NCBI GenBank assembly: GCA_013115135.1
Contig: JABANP010000734.1
Coordinates: 1-20,200, forward strand
Direction: 5' to 3'
Length of the DNA stretch: 20,200 bases
DNA from: Perkinsus olseni
Lineage: Eukaryota; Perkinsozoa; Perkinsida; Perkinsidae
Position numbers and translations under genes: made by a program
Part shown: in pieces, positions 1 to 10,700 of the stretch
Layout of the letters: each line of letters opens with the position of its first letter
How positions within the stretch are numbered: the first letter of the stretch is position 1
Notes under the pieces: model-generated
Databases searched by the model: none
The model's input: only the letters and a program-made list of their open reading frames with translations
Told to the model about the DNA's origin: nothing

Positions 1-1740
1 GCTCGTAAAGCACAAAAGCCTCGCAAGGTAATCAAGAGAGCAAGATACACATTGCGGTACTCTGGACTCTTGCCGGGTCTGGTAATCGTTAGTCACCGTC
101 CGAAATTGTTAGTAGATTTAGTAACTCACACATTCATAAATGAGTTGCGGCTGCAACGCACACGAGAGTTTTCAGACTTTGAGATGGAAGGTACACCATG
201 AACTGGTGGAAACAATGCAGCACATTTCCCAGTGAGTAAACCCCGACTTTTCATTTAACACGTTCACTCCGCTTTCAGGTGCCACTGCAGGTTTACCGCC
301 GACTCTCGTTCGCAACCGTTTTGCGAGGATTGTGAGCATGCGTTTTGGGGGTACAAGCATTGCGCTGCCCTGGCAGATATAGTCGGTTTTTACGCCTGCG
401 AGGTTAACGCCAAACTGGACGAGTCGAAACTGGTGGGGAGTGTTTCTGGGACGGGTACGCCACTGAATGTTTCCTTCTTTTGACAGATTGCCAGCCTCTT
501 CGACTTCTACAAAGCCCTTCCGAGTAAAGACCCTTTAGCATTCGTACACAGTAACCTTAAGGCCCGCTTGGAGTACCACCAGTAGGTTCGCTGTACAAAT
601 ATGTGCCCATTCTTCCTACTCAGATATACACATCAATATTTTCACGGCTGCCGCAGCTGTACTCCCGGTCTCCGTCTGAGTCATGTTGGTCTTTCGCTGA
701 AGAACTTTTTGGAGGGCGCTTGCGTCCGCGCGGAAACTCATCGCATCGATACGTAGTTATCTTTCTAATAATAATAGCAGATGTTTGAGAATCAGTTTCC
801 GTTTGAATACGTGAGCGTTGTGTTCGATGTTGATTATTCGCGATTGTCTACTGTCACGCGGGTGCCGTAGGCGTAGTGGACGTGACGTAGCAATCATAGT
901 ATGATTGTCATGAAGAACGACGAGTGGAAATGCTTTACCACAACGTGGCTTCCAACATGTCAACAAATCACTGCTATGCGTAGTTCTGTTTGCTTTCACG
1001 CTCAGGCCTTTTCGTGTTTTGTCTCAGTATGGGTGGGGTCGCAGACTGCGATTCGCAATCGTAGAAGCCCGGGAAGAATGGCCGGCCGAGGACTGTTTCA
1101 CTACTTCACGACGAAATGAGACATGCCGTGGATGGCCAAACGGAACGGATAATTCCCTGAAGATTGCGCGTGACCCGCTAAAAGTGGGAAAAGGTCATAA
1201 GGGACAAAGGCGATTCAGTAGTATGTGCTATCATTACCCTCGATTTGCATTCAAGTTTTCTTCTCAACTTGTTTCGGTACGGCCATCTGTTAGTAGTAGC
1301 AGCGAGAACTCTATTTTTTGGCTATTTTTTGCAGTTACGAAACTTCCATCATTATTAATCCGCCTGCGGACTTTTACTGCCGACTCGGCAGTGCCGAGGA
1401 TAAGTCCATCTCTTCGGGTGCAAGTGACGCATCAAGGTTAAATCATGTACAAAGCTAATATTGTCGTTACAGTCATGATTCACTCTTTGTTAGCACTTAC
1501 ATCAGCGGATGAAGTGAAGGCTTCTCACCCAGGGATTGATATTATGAGGAGGAGATGGGTAGTGCCGTGGGAAAGGAGGATGGTATAGCATGTGTTCCGG
1601 TATGGGTACTGCTAGTTGACGGACGACTGGTCAATCACGGAGGAGTATGTTGCGTTCGTGCCTTTCTTCCTTTCTGTTTTCCGGCTTTCTAATAGTAGTG
1701 TCATAAGTAGGAATGGATGTCGTGGCAAGAGCAGTGACTC
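1..1740. other. Gene-free left flank, no recognisable feature
   Basis: No reading frame here carries a domain I recognise. The longest open stretch (1019-1441, + strand, 140 codons) has no conserved motif, biased composition or convincing splice-site context, and overlaps other short frames, so I treat it as chance. I see no tRNA, array or transposase signature. The stretch is ordinary mixed-composition sequence that passes into AGT-rich simple sequence from about 1740. Confidence 0.5.
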
Positions 1741-2600
1741 GAGGTGAAATGATTCTTGTAGTAGTGCTATTACCATACTATTACTAATACTAATTTAGTA
1801 TGAGGGGTCAGTGATAGAAGTGAGTAGTTATGCTACTACTAGCATAGTACTGACATCGGTAGGAATACTAGTCACAGTTGTGGTGCTGAATGTGAATGTA
1901 GTCCGTCTATGGAATGTGATTGATGATGATAATGATAATGCGGGGGACTCCAGAACTCGCTTGTATTATTTACCTGCCACATTGTGGCATGCTGTGTCGC
2001 AACGCGTTGTATGTCCACGTTGGTTTTTAGTTCGTCCAATTTTGTGACGCAGTTCACGATCCAACTTTGTGGCAGGTAACAATTGACATGACATCATCTA
2101 TTCACCTCGTGGATACGTCTACTACTTCTGGCGATGATCTCAGTAGTACTGGTAATGCGGGTACTAGTCCGGTCTTCGTTTTCGTACTTGGGGCAGTGTT
2201 TACTAATTTCAAGTAGTACTACGTGTAGGTTGTTTCTTCGAGCTTGTCGGCCTTCCGCATAGTACACGCTATAAATTGAGTAGTACTATTTGTAGTGGCT
2301 TAAGTAGTGGAAGTGCTGATGCTAATCAGGTGATAGCACACCGCTACTGCTATCAGCGGCAGTAGTGGTACTCGGCTTCGTTACCGCCGTTGTCGCGGTT
2401 GTCGATCGCTTTACGGTTTCATCGTTGACTTTTGGATTATGGTGAATTGTTTATCATCGCTATCGAAATTCATCGCTCTCGGTCGGCTATTTTGTGCCTC
2501 ATTTCAATCCTCTAATGATATAGTGGTGGTGATAGTGGTATTTGGACTGACAATCATGGTTGTAGTAGTTTTGGTATTATAGCATTTGAGTATTATAGCG
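1740..2600. repeat. Degenerate AGT/TAG-rich simple sequence
   Basis: The + strand is full of imperfect GTAGTAGT, TAGTACT and GATGATGATAAT patches separated by ordinary sequence. It is G/T/A-rich and C-poor and has no intact array, so it looks like an old, decayed trinucleotide satellite. Short open frames (such as 1811-2047) follow from the repeat and are not supported as genes. The same triplet class appears in the opposite orientation (ACT/ACG/ACC on the + strand) at 13126-14300. Confidence 0.5.
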
Positions 2601-3160
2601 GTATTTTACTTGGGGGTTTTCGAGGAGAACTACGGCGAGGCGATCGATGTGTGCAACGGCGGCTGTATCGTCCCGGAGTTACTGGCTCACCAATGCTGGA
2701 TAGTCCTCTCAGTGCTATGCTGCCCCAGATTTCGTCGGTTAGGTATGACAAAGGAGAACGTCACCTTTCCTTTGGATAGAGGCGGCATCTCCTCCCCTCT
2801 GTCACCTGAACATGAACATACTACCAACTACGAAGCAGATTGGCGATGTCGTCAGTTCCACACTCTAAGCAACCGGGAGTTTTAGTCCGGGACCTGCACA
2901 GGGGCACCGAGTGGCGCCTCATTTCAATATATTTGGCACACCGACAGATGGGGATATCGAAGGACTTCAGAAAAAAGGTCCTAAGAGGTTTCGTCCTGAC
3001 GGTTGTGATCCTTCGTCCACCTATTACACGATGTATTTTACACCTGTGTAGTTGCTTTAGACCCCGTGAGGGAACTGGCATCAGGGAGAAGTTCAGAGGA
3101 TCTCTTTTAAGATCGCCAATAAACGCTTCCAATAGGAGCTTCTTGGAGCCGAGGCATTAC
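2601..3160. other. Unassigned sequence between AGT-rich blocks
   Basis: A 176-codon open frame (2840-3370, +) runs through here, but its second half is only the translation of the 15-bp repeat and its first half resembles nothing I know. A 103-codon frame on the other strand (2821-3132) overlaps it. Neither has good start context or a partner exon. I call no gene. Confidence 0.4.
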
Positions 3161-3370
3161 TGTAATAGTGATAGCAGGGTTAGTGATAGTAGGGTTAGTG
3201 ATAGTAGGGTTAGTGATAGTAGGGTTAGCGATAGTAGTGATAGTGATGGTAGCATTAGTAATACTAGTATTGATAGTAGCTTTACTGCTAGTAGGGTTTT
3301 AATAGTGACAGTAGCTTCAGTGATAGTAGTGATAGTGATAGCAGGGGTAGTGATGGCAGGGTACTTTTAG
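3161..3370. repeat. 15-bp minisatellite (GTTAGTGATAGTAGG) decaying into TAG/AGT repeats
   Basis: About four near-perfect copies of GTTAGTGATAGTAGG run from 3161 to about 3235. They pass into degenerate AGTGATAGTAGT sequence up to about 3365. Because the unit is a multiple of three it produces a frame of Asp-Ser-Arg-Val-Ser repeats, but there is no independent evidence that it is translated. Confidence 0.8.
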
Positions 3371-3433
3371 CAGTGGTAGGAAAAGTAGTGTTAGTGATCG
3401 CCTGCAGCACGCTCTCATTACTATAGTTATCAT

Positions 3434-3632
3434 CATCCTCCTCATCAGCACTCATCATACTTCACCTTCATCATCATCGGCATCCTCATCAGCACTTGTC
3501 ATACTTCTTCACCCTCATCATCATCAGCATCCTCATCAGCACTTATCATACTTCTGCATCATAATCAGCATCCTCATCAGCACTCATCATACTTCTTCAT
3601 CATCTTCATTACCATCATCATTTCTTCTCATT
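3434..3632. repeat. CAT-rich minisatellite, four copies of 41-47 bp
   Basis: Copies begin at about 3434, 3481, 3528 and 3569. Each opens with CATCCTCATCAGCAC (the first copy has a 3-bp insertion), continues with a variable CATACTTCTTCA-type stretch and ends in CATCATCAT. Spacing is 47, 47 and 41 bp. It lies about 370 bp upstream of the transposase start codon. Confidence 0.8.
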
Positions 3633-3871
3633 TTACTTCTGTAAATCCTGTTGTGTTTGATTAATTGTTAATTACAAGGGAAGAGCCTTGATAAACCTTT
3701 ACGGCCGACTGCAGTACGGTACCGTGGTAACCACTTTCGCGTTCCGGGATAAACTTTTAGCAGTGTGTCTCGCAACCTTACAAGAAATTTTCACTGTACT
3801 CTATCAGTTGTTACAACACTCGTGCTCACGCACACCGTTATAACACAACCTCACACCACATCACACCTTTT

Positions 3872-3903
3872 CCACACCACACCACACCACACCACACCAC
3901 ACC
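3872..3903. repeat. CCACA pentanucleotide array
   Basis: About six tandem units of CCACA, preceded by looser CACAC/CACC sequence from about 3850. It is about 40 bp upstream of the proposed 5' UTR intron of the transposase gene, so it may lie in the promoter or leader; nothing shows a regulatory role. Confidence 0.8.
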
Positions 3904-3945
3904 TTTCCTACTCCTCGCCACACCACACTCAAGTTTAATCGTTAA

Positions 3946-3991
3946 GTAAGGACTGTTTGGCCGACACACGTGGCTTATTCCTCTTCTTCAG
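3946..3991 (+). other. Probable 5' UTR intron of the transposase gene (46 nt)
   Basis: It starts GTAAGG and ends TTCTTCAG, with a pyrimidine-rich 3' part, ten bases upstream of the ATG at 4002. Its length matches the four clear introns just downstream (44-49 nt). There is no reading frame here to confirm it, so the call rests on splice-site quality and length only. Confidence 0.5.
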
Positions 3992-4001
3992 ATAGTCAAG
4001 C

Positions 4002-4700
4002 ATGGCGCCTCGTCGTAGACCACAAAGGGAAAGATGCCCCTTGTGTTCTCGTTTTGTTGCGGCCAATCAGCCATGTCGTAGTCGCGCATGCGAGGCTCGC
4101 CGGGTGAGTTTCCTTCTCGTTTTTCCTGCTGATGTTTTTTTCTTTTCCTTAGGCTCGGGAAGCTGCCGACCAGGCTGCAGCGGAGGCACCACCTCCACCA
4201 TTCCCGGCCGCGGCTGGTGTAAGCTATGGATCGTGCTAAGATTCACAATTTCTATCTTTTCAGCCACCTCCGCCTCCAGTAGCACCACCACCATACCCAC
4301 CACCAGACTTCATCCCGCCGCCGCCTCCTGCGCCACCGCAGCCTGAGGCCTTGCCACCAGTGAGCATGGGCATCAACGCTATCGAGTAATTCACTTCATC
4401 TCAGCCACCTCCGCCTCCTGTGGCCCCACCACCTTACCCGCCGCCGGACGATATTCCGCCGCCCCCACCCGCGCCACCGCCACAGCATGATGCTCCTCCA
4501 CCAGTGAGTATGGGTAACAATGCTTACACGTAATTCTCTCGTCTCAGCCGCCTCCACCTCCTGTGGCCCCTCCCCCGACTCCTCCGCCGGCTTACGGACC
4601 TCCAGCACCTCCTGTCCCGCTTCCAGTTGCACCTCCTCCGGAACCTGTCGCTCAACCACCACCTGTGGCACCAGTAGGTCCGGCAGAGAGGGTCGATGTA
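4002..4700 (+). CDS. Transposase exons 1-5 start: Cys-rich N-terminus and Pro-rich repeats
   Basis: The ATG at 4002 opens a 34-codon exon (4002-4103) containing CPLC and two further cysteines (NQPCRSRAC), a possible small zinc-binding knot. Exon 2 (4153-4218, 22 codons) is Ala-rich. Exons 3 (4264-4359), 4 (4405-4503) and the start of 5 (from 4548) each begin with PPPPPVAPPP and are near-copies of one proline-rich unit of 32-33 codons. All junctions are phase 0, so units can be added or lost without breaking the frame. The start is chosen because it lies in frame with all later exons and follows a plausible leader intron. Confidence 0.8.
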
Positions 4701-7700
4701 GCGTCTGAAATTAGTAGTGCAGATAGCGTTTCTGATAGTGATAGTGGAATTTCGCAAGCTAGCAATAATTTAGAGGACTCCTGTAGCTGTTGTCTTACTC
4801 TCACTCGAACGTTCGCGGTCAGTAGAAATAATACACGGGTTAGAGCATACTCGCAGTTGCGGCGCGTAGACGGTAGAGCTCAAATTCCTTTGTGTTTGAC
4901 ATGCTTCAAGTACGTATGTGTAAATGACAATTTGGGCGAGCCACAAGACGCTGCAGGAAATCAACAAAATCCTCCTAACCCCCGAGACGCTGAAAGTGAC
5001 TCGGAGGATGATGATGCATCTGACAATGCACCATCTGATAATGAAGAGGAGCAGGACCAGCCCCACCCTCGACGCGGTGGACGCAACCCTGCAGGGAACA
5101 AATTCGTCAAGTGGCAATACGGTTGGAGAGCCTTCTTGACGGATTTCATTTTGAAATCAAACAATCCAAATGAATTGCGAAAACGTCTGGCATACATACC
5201 GAAATCATACTCTGATCTATGGGGCCAGACGTTTTTACAAAGGCTTAGAGAGCGAAATAGGGTATCCATCGCGCAATTCCGCAATGCATCAAGAGATATA
5301 CAAAGGAAAGTACTTGACATTTCTACTGACATTCAACGTTTCAATGATAGTCTAGGGAGCGGCCAGCTCTCCCAGCTGGCAGCTGAACTAGATCGAACTG
5401 CTGTTGCAACAGTTCGATGCCCATTTGGTTGCACTGAGTATATCGAGAACGTGGGGTCTATCGCGTATAACCACTTTTTAAGATGGGGCTTTCCGAGTAT
5501 CACAGCTTTCACCGCCAATTCAGAACTTCACCTCAAGGGAGCTAGGGCAGATTTCACTGAGAGAGCTGAACAATTCGGCCACACTGTCACGGCTTCTGTT
5601 CGTATCACTTCGGACCATGGTCTTGTTCTTTGTACATGCAACGATCATGACAAAGGCTCCGCTAAAGCATACGTCCACGCTCCACAAAACCCTCACGGTA
5701 CGTTACCGAGCCCATACAGTGACCAGCTTACTCCCGTCATATTTGCTCCCAAGCCATTCCGTGGTATGAAAGCTAAATACTCTTCGCATACCTGGCAGAT
5801 GAGGTGCGTCCAAGGGGGATATGGTGGTTTATCCTCTTTCTCCGTGACCACTAAACCCAAGTGGAATATTACATCCGATCATCACGCTGATCTCAGAGAA
5901 AACGTTCTTAGAGGGTCGCCCGGAACTCCGTTCGTTTGTCCAGTCCGCTTATCGCGATGATGTTGATGCTGCTCCTGCCCTTGAAGTCGCTAGACCGAGT
6001 CCTCGTTCCATCACAAGAGCGCCAAGAAAAGGCCTTAGCTGGGGCCACGTATGTAACGTTGCCCGAGTCGGTAGACCTTCTGCATAGCATGAAACATAAA
6101 ATATCAGTTCAAATCATGGACGACCAGGAGGAGGGTCAGCAGCAACAGGCACAACAGCAGGCTCCGCAACAACACGCTCCGCAACAGCAGGCTCCTCAAC
6201 ACCAGGCTCCGCAACAACAGGCACCGCAACAACAGGCTCAGCAACAACAAGCGCCGCATGGACAACATCATCAGCAACCACAACCTCACGTGCCAGAAAA
6301 TGAAGAGGAAGACGATGCTGTCGAAGGGGCTCCTGATCATCCACGCCGTCGCAATATCACTTGGCCCTCAGCCTATGCGAGGGCGCAGCGTTTGGATGAG
6401 TACGGAGATCCTCCACAGTTGATGAACACTTTTCCCCAAAAATTCCTTCCTTTACTGTGGATTTTTGTTAGACTAATCACGTTCGTGACGGCGTTGTGGC
6501 ACAATTTCGCTCTAACACAGCCTCTGGTAGAGGATGATAATGAAGAACTGACTGCTTTACAATCATGTAAAGCATTTCTCGCCAGTTTCCTTCCTGGGGG
6601 TGCAACTTATAGGCGGATGAGACAGGCTGCCGCTCATCGAGGTAGTCCAACCGATGCACAACATCATATCCGCGAGCGAGCACAAACTGTTGTAGGACTC
6701 ATACCTGATCCCAACCTAGACGCTCAATGCTTGGATACCTCCATTATCCTTTCCCGATTCTTAAAGACTCTACCCAATACTCACGCTTGCTACGTCAATT
6801 CACGAAGCATCCAAATTGATAACCAATTCATCTCACAGCAACTGCAAGAACTTCCCGACGACGAAGCACGCCATAAATGTTCGATAATATCCATCTGCAC
6901 AACAGCTCCACGAACAACCATTGCCCGTGCCAGACGTCCAGACACGCAAGTCATCCTAGAGGACTCGTCATGGGAACTTGTCGCTTTCATCCGAGCAGAT
7001 GGCAATGCCGGCCGTCCGTGGGAGGATCCCCAAGATCAAAATGCTGATCGCAGGTGGGGAGCAGAGTGTTATCTCCGAAACATAGGGAGATCATCCTCTG
7101 TGGTTCAAGTCTACGAGAAGCACCACGATCGAATATTTACCGGCGCCCGCGGAGGAGAGCTTACGGGACGCCTACGTATCCTGGCAGTCGCTCATCTACG
7201 CCCGGACATCTGGAGGATACCTCGCTCAGAGCAAGATGCAGTACTTGCAGTTTACTGGCGGACAAGGTACCATGGTGTGTCACGATCATGAGTTACCGTT
7301 CATCGTCACACCCCCGGTTCCAGAGGGACAACCTAGATTAGTTTGTTGCTTCAGAGAGAATGATCAGTTCACGTGCAATCGGCTAGCAAAGTGGTCATGT
7401 CCCATCTGACCACTGTACGGCTTCCTTATGTCGTTCGCACAGTAAGCAAGTGTTAGAGAATATTGGCGAGGGGCCTGCCTTAGTCCGCGTTCATTCGCGC
7501 GGACAGCTCGACATTCTGCAAGGCAATATCGCTCAGCCCCAGCTGCCTGATGATGATGGTGACAATGACGACCCACTGGCTCGTTTCATTGAGGAACAAC
7601 GCCTTGAAGAAGGTTCACAAGCATCCGAACATGGCCAGCCTGATCTTCTCATGGATGGCGCATTCGACCTTGACGAGCCTATTGCACCTGAGGACTTACC

Positions 7701-10700
7701 AGACAACCAGCAAGACATTGAAATGCCAGGTACCAATGCAGCTGACGTACCTGTCATGGTAGATAATGGTGCAGGTGTACCAGGTCATATACTATTGAAC
7801 AAACACTATGGTCTCTTGAATCGCCCAGGAGCGACAAATTACATCTCCGCGAGATCGGGAGCTTTCTTCCAGCGTCTGACGTCAAGATTCGCCGGAGCTT
7901 CCATCCCTTTGCTTTATCCTGGAAGGGATGCTTTTCCTAGTATTTTCTGGAAGTCCCTAACGGACGGTACTGTTATCGGCGCTCTTCCCCATTGTCTCTG
8001 GACTGCTCCCGCGGCTTGCAAGAAAGCTGGATTCGCTACGCTTTCGGAGCACGTTAAAACCCGTCTCACTGATCCGACCCTCTTAACATCGACAGATCCC
8101 AGAGCGATTCAGTTTTATTTCGATGCGCTCTTTAACCTGCAGCTGTCCCACAGCGACACGCGAGTGGTAATGTCTAGAGGATGGGAGCATGTCTCTAATG
8201 ACCCTTCTACGTTCCAAACCTTGAGGACCGAGGGCCGCCTACCGTTTGGTGAAGCTGACTCCCGTACGCGCGTCAACGAGCTAGCTGCCGAGATCGCTAG
8301 GGAGCAGCCAACCTACTTTTACACTCATAGCTGCAATCAATCGGAGCACTTCGGAGTCCGACCCATTTTCCGGTGGATACAAGACGAGTACGCGGACTCA
8401 TCAGAGGAAACGCGCAACAGCGCGGTCCAAGCCAGCATTAGTACCCATCCTCAGGGCCTGGCAACGAGCAGGTACACACTTGATGAAGTACATAGAGACG
8501 TCTCATGAACAACCATTAGGGCCAGTGACCAAGGTCTGGTGGCGGTGGGAGTTTCAAACCACTAGGGGCAATCTCCCCCATATTCATGCCCTTTTGTGTG
8601 GACAGGCGAAGATCCTGAATCACCGGCCGTTAGGTCTAGGGTCTCTTCTCGAGTGAGTCACTGCTTTAGTGATCTTGAGCCTATGATCGATGCAGGACTC
8701 GTTTCCAATGAGCTGCACGCAAGTAAACTCAGGGACCTAGCTGCCACAATTCATGAGCATAATTGCGCGAAGTCAGGTTACCGTTGTTGTAAGAAACGTG
8801 ACCGTGACGGCAATTCCATATGTCGTTTTCCCAGGCGTCCACCATCCTTCCAGTATTCCACGAAAACCATGTACGTTAAGCATTCCGACGAGGCATTGAA
8901 TATCATGCAGGGATGTGGGCTCGCGGCAGAAGGTATTAGCCCATTCGGTACAGAAGAGCTGTTACCCACGGAGGAGCTCACGCCCAAGAAACACATGTAT
9001 CCTGCCGATCCGCAGACACGATTTTCTCCCATGAACGACTGGATTTTCGCTGCCGCTCGTAGCAGCGACAATTTGCAGATATGTAGTCCAGCGTTTACAG
9101 CTAGATATCTCGCCAAGTACGCTGCGGGTGAAGAAGAGAGAGCTAGAGTCTTTCTGAGGGCTGGCAAGGATCCCAACACCTTGAATGTAGATCAGGAACA
9201 ATTCCGGAATACCAAGGTCACAGGCGCAGCAATCGCAGCTGCGAATGACAAGGCTCGAGAGCGTGACAGTACAGCCGTTGAGGGGAGAACACTCTCTTTA
9301 ACAGAAGCCGTTTGGTGGCTCTTAGGCTTCCCATACGTTAGCCTGTGCTCACACTATGTTCATGTAAACACAGGATACAAGCAAGACCGAGGCGGCGTCA
9401 TCAAGCACGAGCGTCAGCGCGTGCAACCTGGGGCGGATGGTGAGCAAGTACCTGGCTTCACAGCTCGCGAGCAATTGAATTTCCCTCCAGTGAGGCAATT
9501 CACCGATCCTCAATGCTTGACCATTCTAGATTGCAATAATAGTAGTATAACTCCAGATGCTATCTCCAAGTTCAGCGCTCGTCCACCAGAGCTGATATTT
9601 TTGAATAATTTAGTCGATTATTTCGAATGCACAATCCGATTATCTATTCCAAAGTCGAGGCTCCGCGAGAATGGACAGGTCCTCCCCGTACAACAAGCTT
9701 TGCTTCGTTTCGATGTTCCTGATTGTCCTTGGATCGATGGTTTCGACAAAGAAATTAAAATTCTCCCTGCGAAGCTTGAAAGGATCAGAGAGTTAGCGAT
9801 ATCGTACCGGGATGACGATGTCCATCATTCTGTCGCCCAGCGCCAGTTAGTTGGTTCCATATTAAATGATATAATAGAACCCCTGTGCCAAGCTCAACCC
9901 CCGCCAGATCTCGTCGACCGCTTCGTTCACCAGAATCCTGCACTTCCACGTGTTGCTGTTCTCTCTAACCCCTTGCCCAGATACGCTGATAGGTTTTTGC
10001 TTCACATTGTCCTATCCCTCGGCCGGTTCACAACCGAGGTAGAGCTTTTCTCTGTGAACCGGTTACGGCAATCGTTCCAGTTAGCGGGCCTTGTTAGAGA
10101 TAGCGCAAATGTTACGGAGGAAGAGGTTAATGAAATTCTTCGAACCTATGTTCTTAAACAATTATTGTACTTACCTGGAGGAACCGTATCGTTCGATAAG
10201 CATCTCATTCACGCCCATAGCGCCTTACATAGCTTGCTTATTGATGGGGACCTTCAGTTTCACACGACACCTCTAGTGCTCCGACACGAACTTACTGAAG
10301 CAGCTTCAGATGCCTTGATCCAGCGAACACGTGAGGGCAAGCGGTCATTCGCAGAGGCCTTGCACTTCCTTTCCAACCCGATACATAATCTCCCGCCTGT
10401 AGACGACCTCGTTGACGCGACACAAGCGAATCCATTAGATTGGCAACCAGAGATACGACGAGGTGAAACTCAGACCTTAGAATCATTTCAGGAGCAACAA
10501 CACGCTTTAAACCTGGGTGTAACGGCTATTGACCATTACTGCTCCGGTCAACGAGCATTCGTTCCTTCGCCTGTACTGTTGGGACCACCAGGTAGCGGGT
10601 AAATCGCATGTAACCGCGCATTGGGGAGCGTATGCTCTGGCAAAGGGTTTAAACACTGTCGTTACTAGCTCGGCTAGCGAGCGTGCTGCCGCCTTAGGCG

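Larger units (their letters stand above)
4264..4620 (+). repeat. Tandem exon-intron duplication (period 141-143 bp)
   Basis: Exon 3 plus intron 3 (141 bp) and exon 4 plus intron 4 (143 bp) are clear copies; the start of exon 5 is a third, diverging exon copy without a following intron. Exon copies are more similar to each other than the introns are, but intron homology is still readable. Confidence 0.85.

Noticed and set aside
2840..3370. 176-codon ORF with Asp-Ser-Arg-Val-Ser repeats
   Set aside because: The repeats are a by-product of a 15-bp minisatellite, the non-repeat half has no recognisable content, and another frame overlaps on the opposite strand.
3420..3640. CRISPR-like array
   Set aside because: The 41-47 bp units are contiguous simple-sequence repeats without unique spacers, in a eukaryotic context.
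5824..5896. A 73-nt GT-AG intron that would restore the frame from YG to EKTFLEGRPEL
   Set aside because: It would remove sequence ending in HADLRENVLRG, which continues sensibly into GRPEL and resembles Helitron2 N-terminal sequence. A one-base jump at GGG explains the same data without loss. Kept as an alternative in the feature text.
6053..6107. A 55-nt GT-AG intron joining GHV to FQIMDDQEEG
   Set aside because: Splice sites are acceptable and it is not excluded, but the sequence inside stays open in the frame that continues downstream, and a +1 skip fits the pattern at the other sites. I could not decide, so it is not annotated as an intron.
6104..6344. Leu-rich and Val-rich minus-strand ORFs opposite the Gln repeat
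   Set aside because: They mirror the CAG/CAA-rich coding repeat of the transposase on the + strand.
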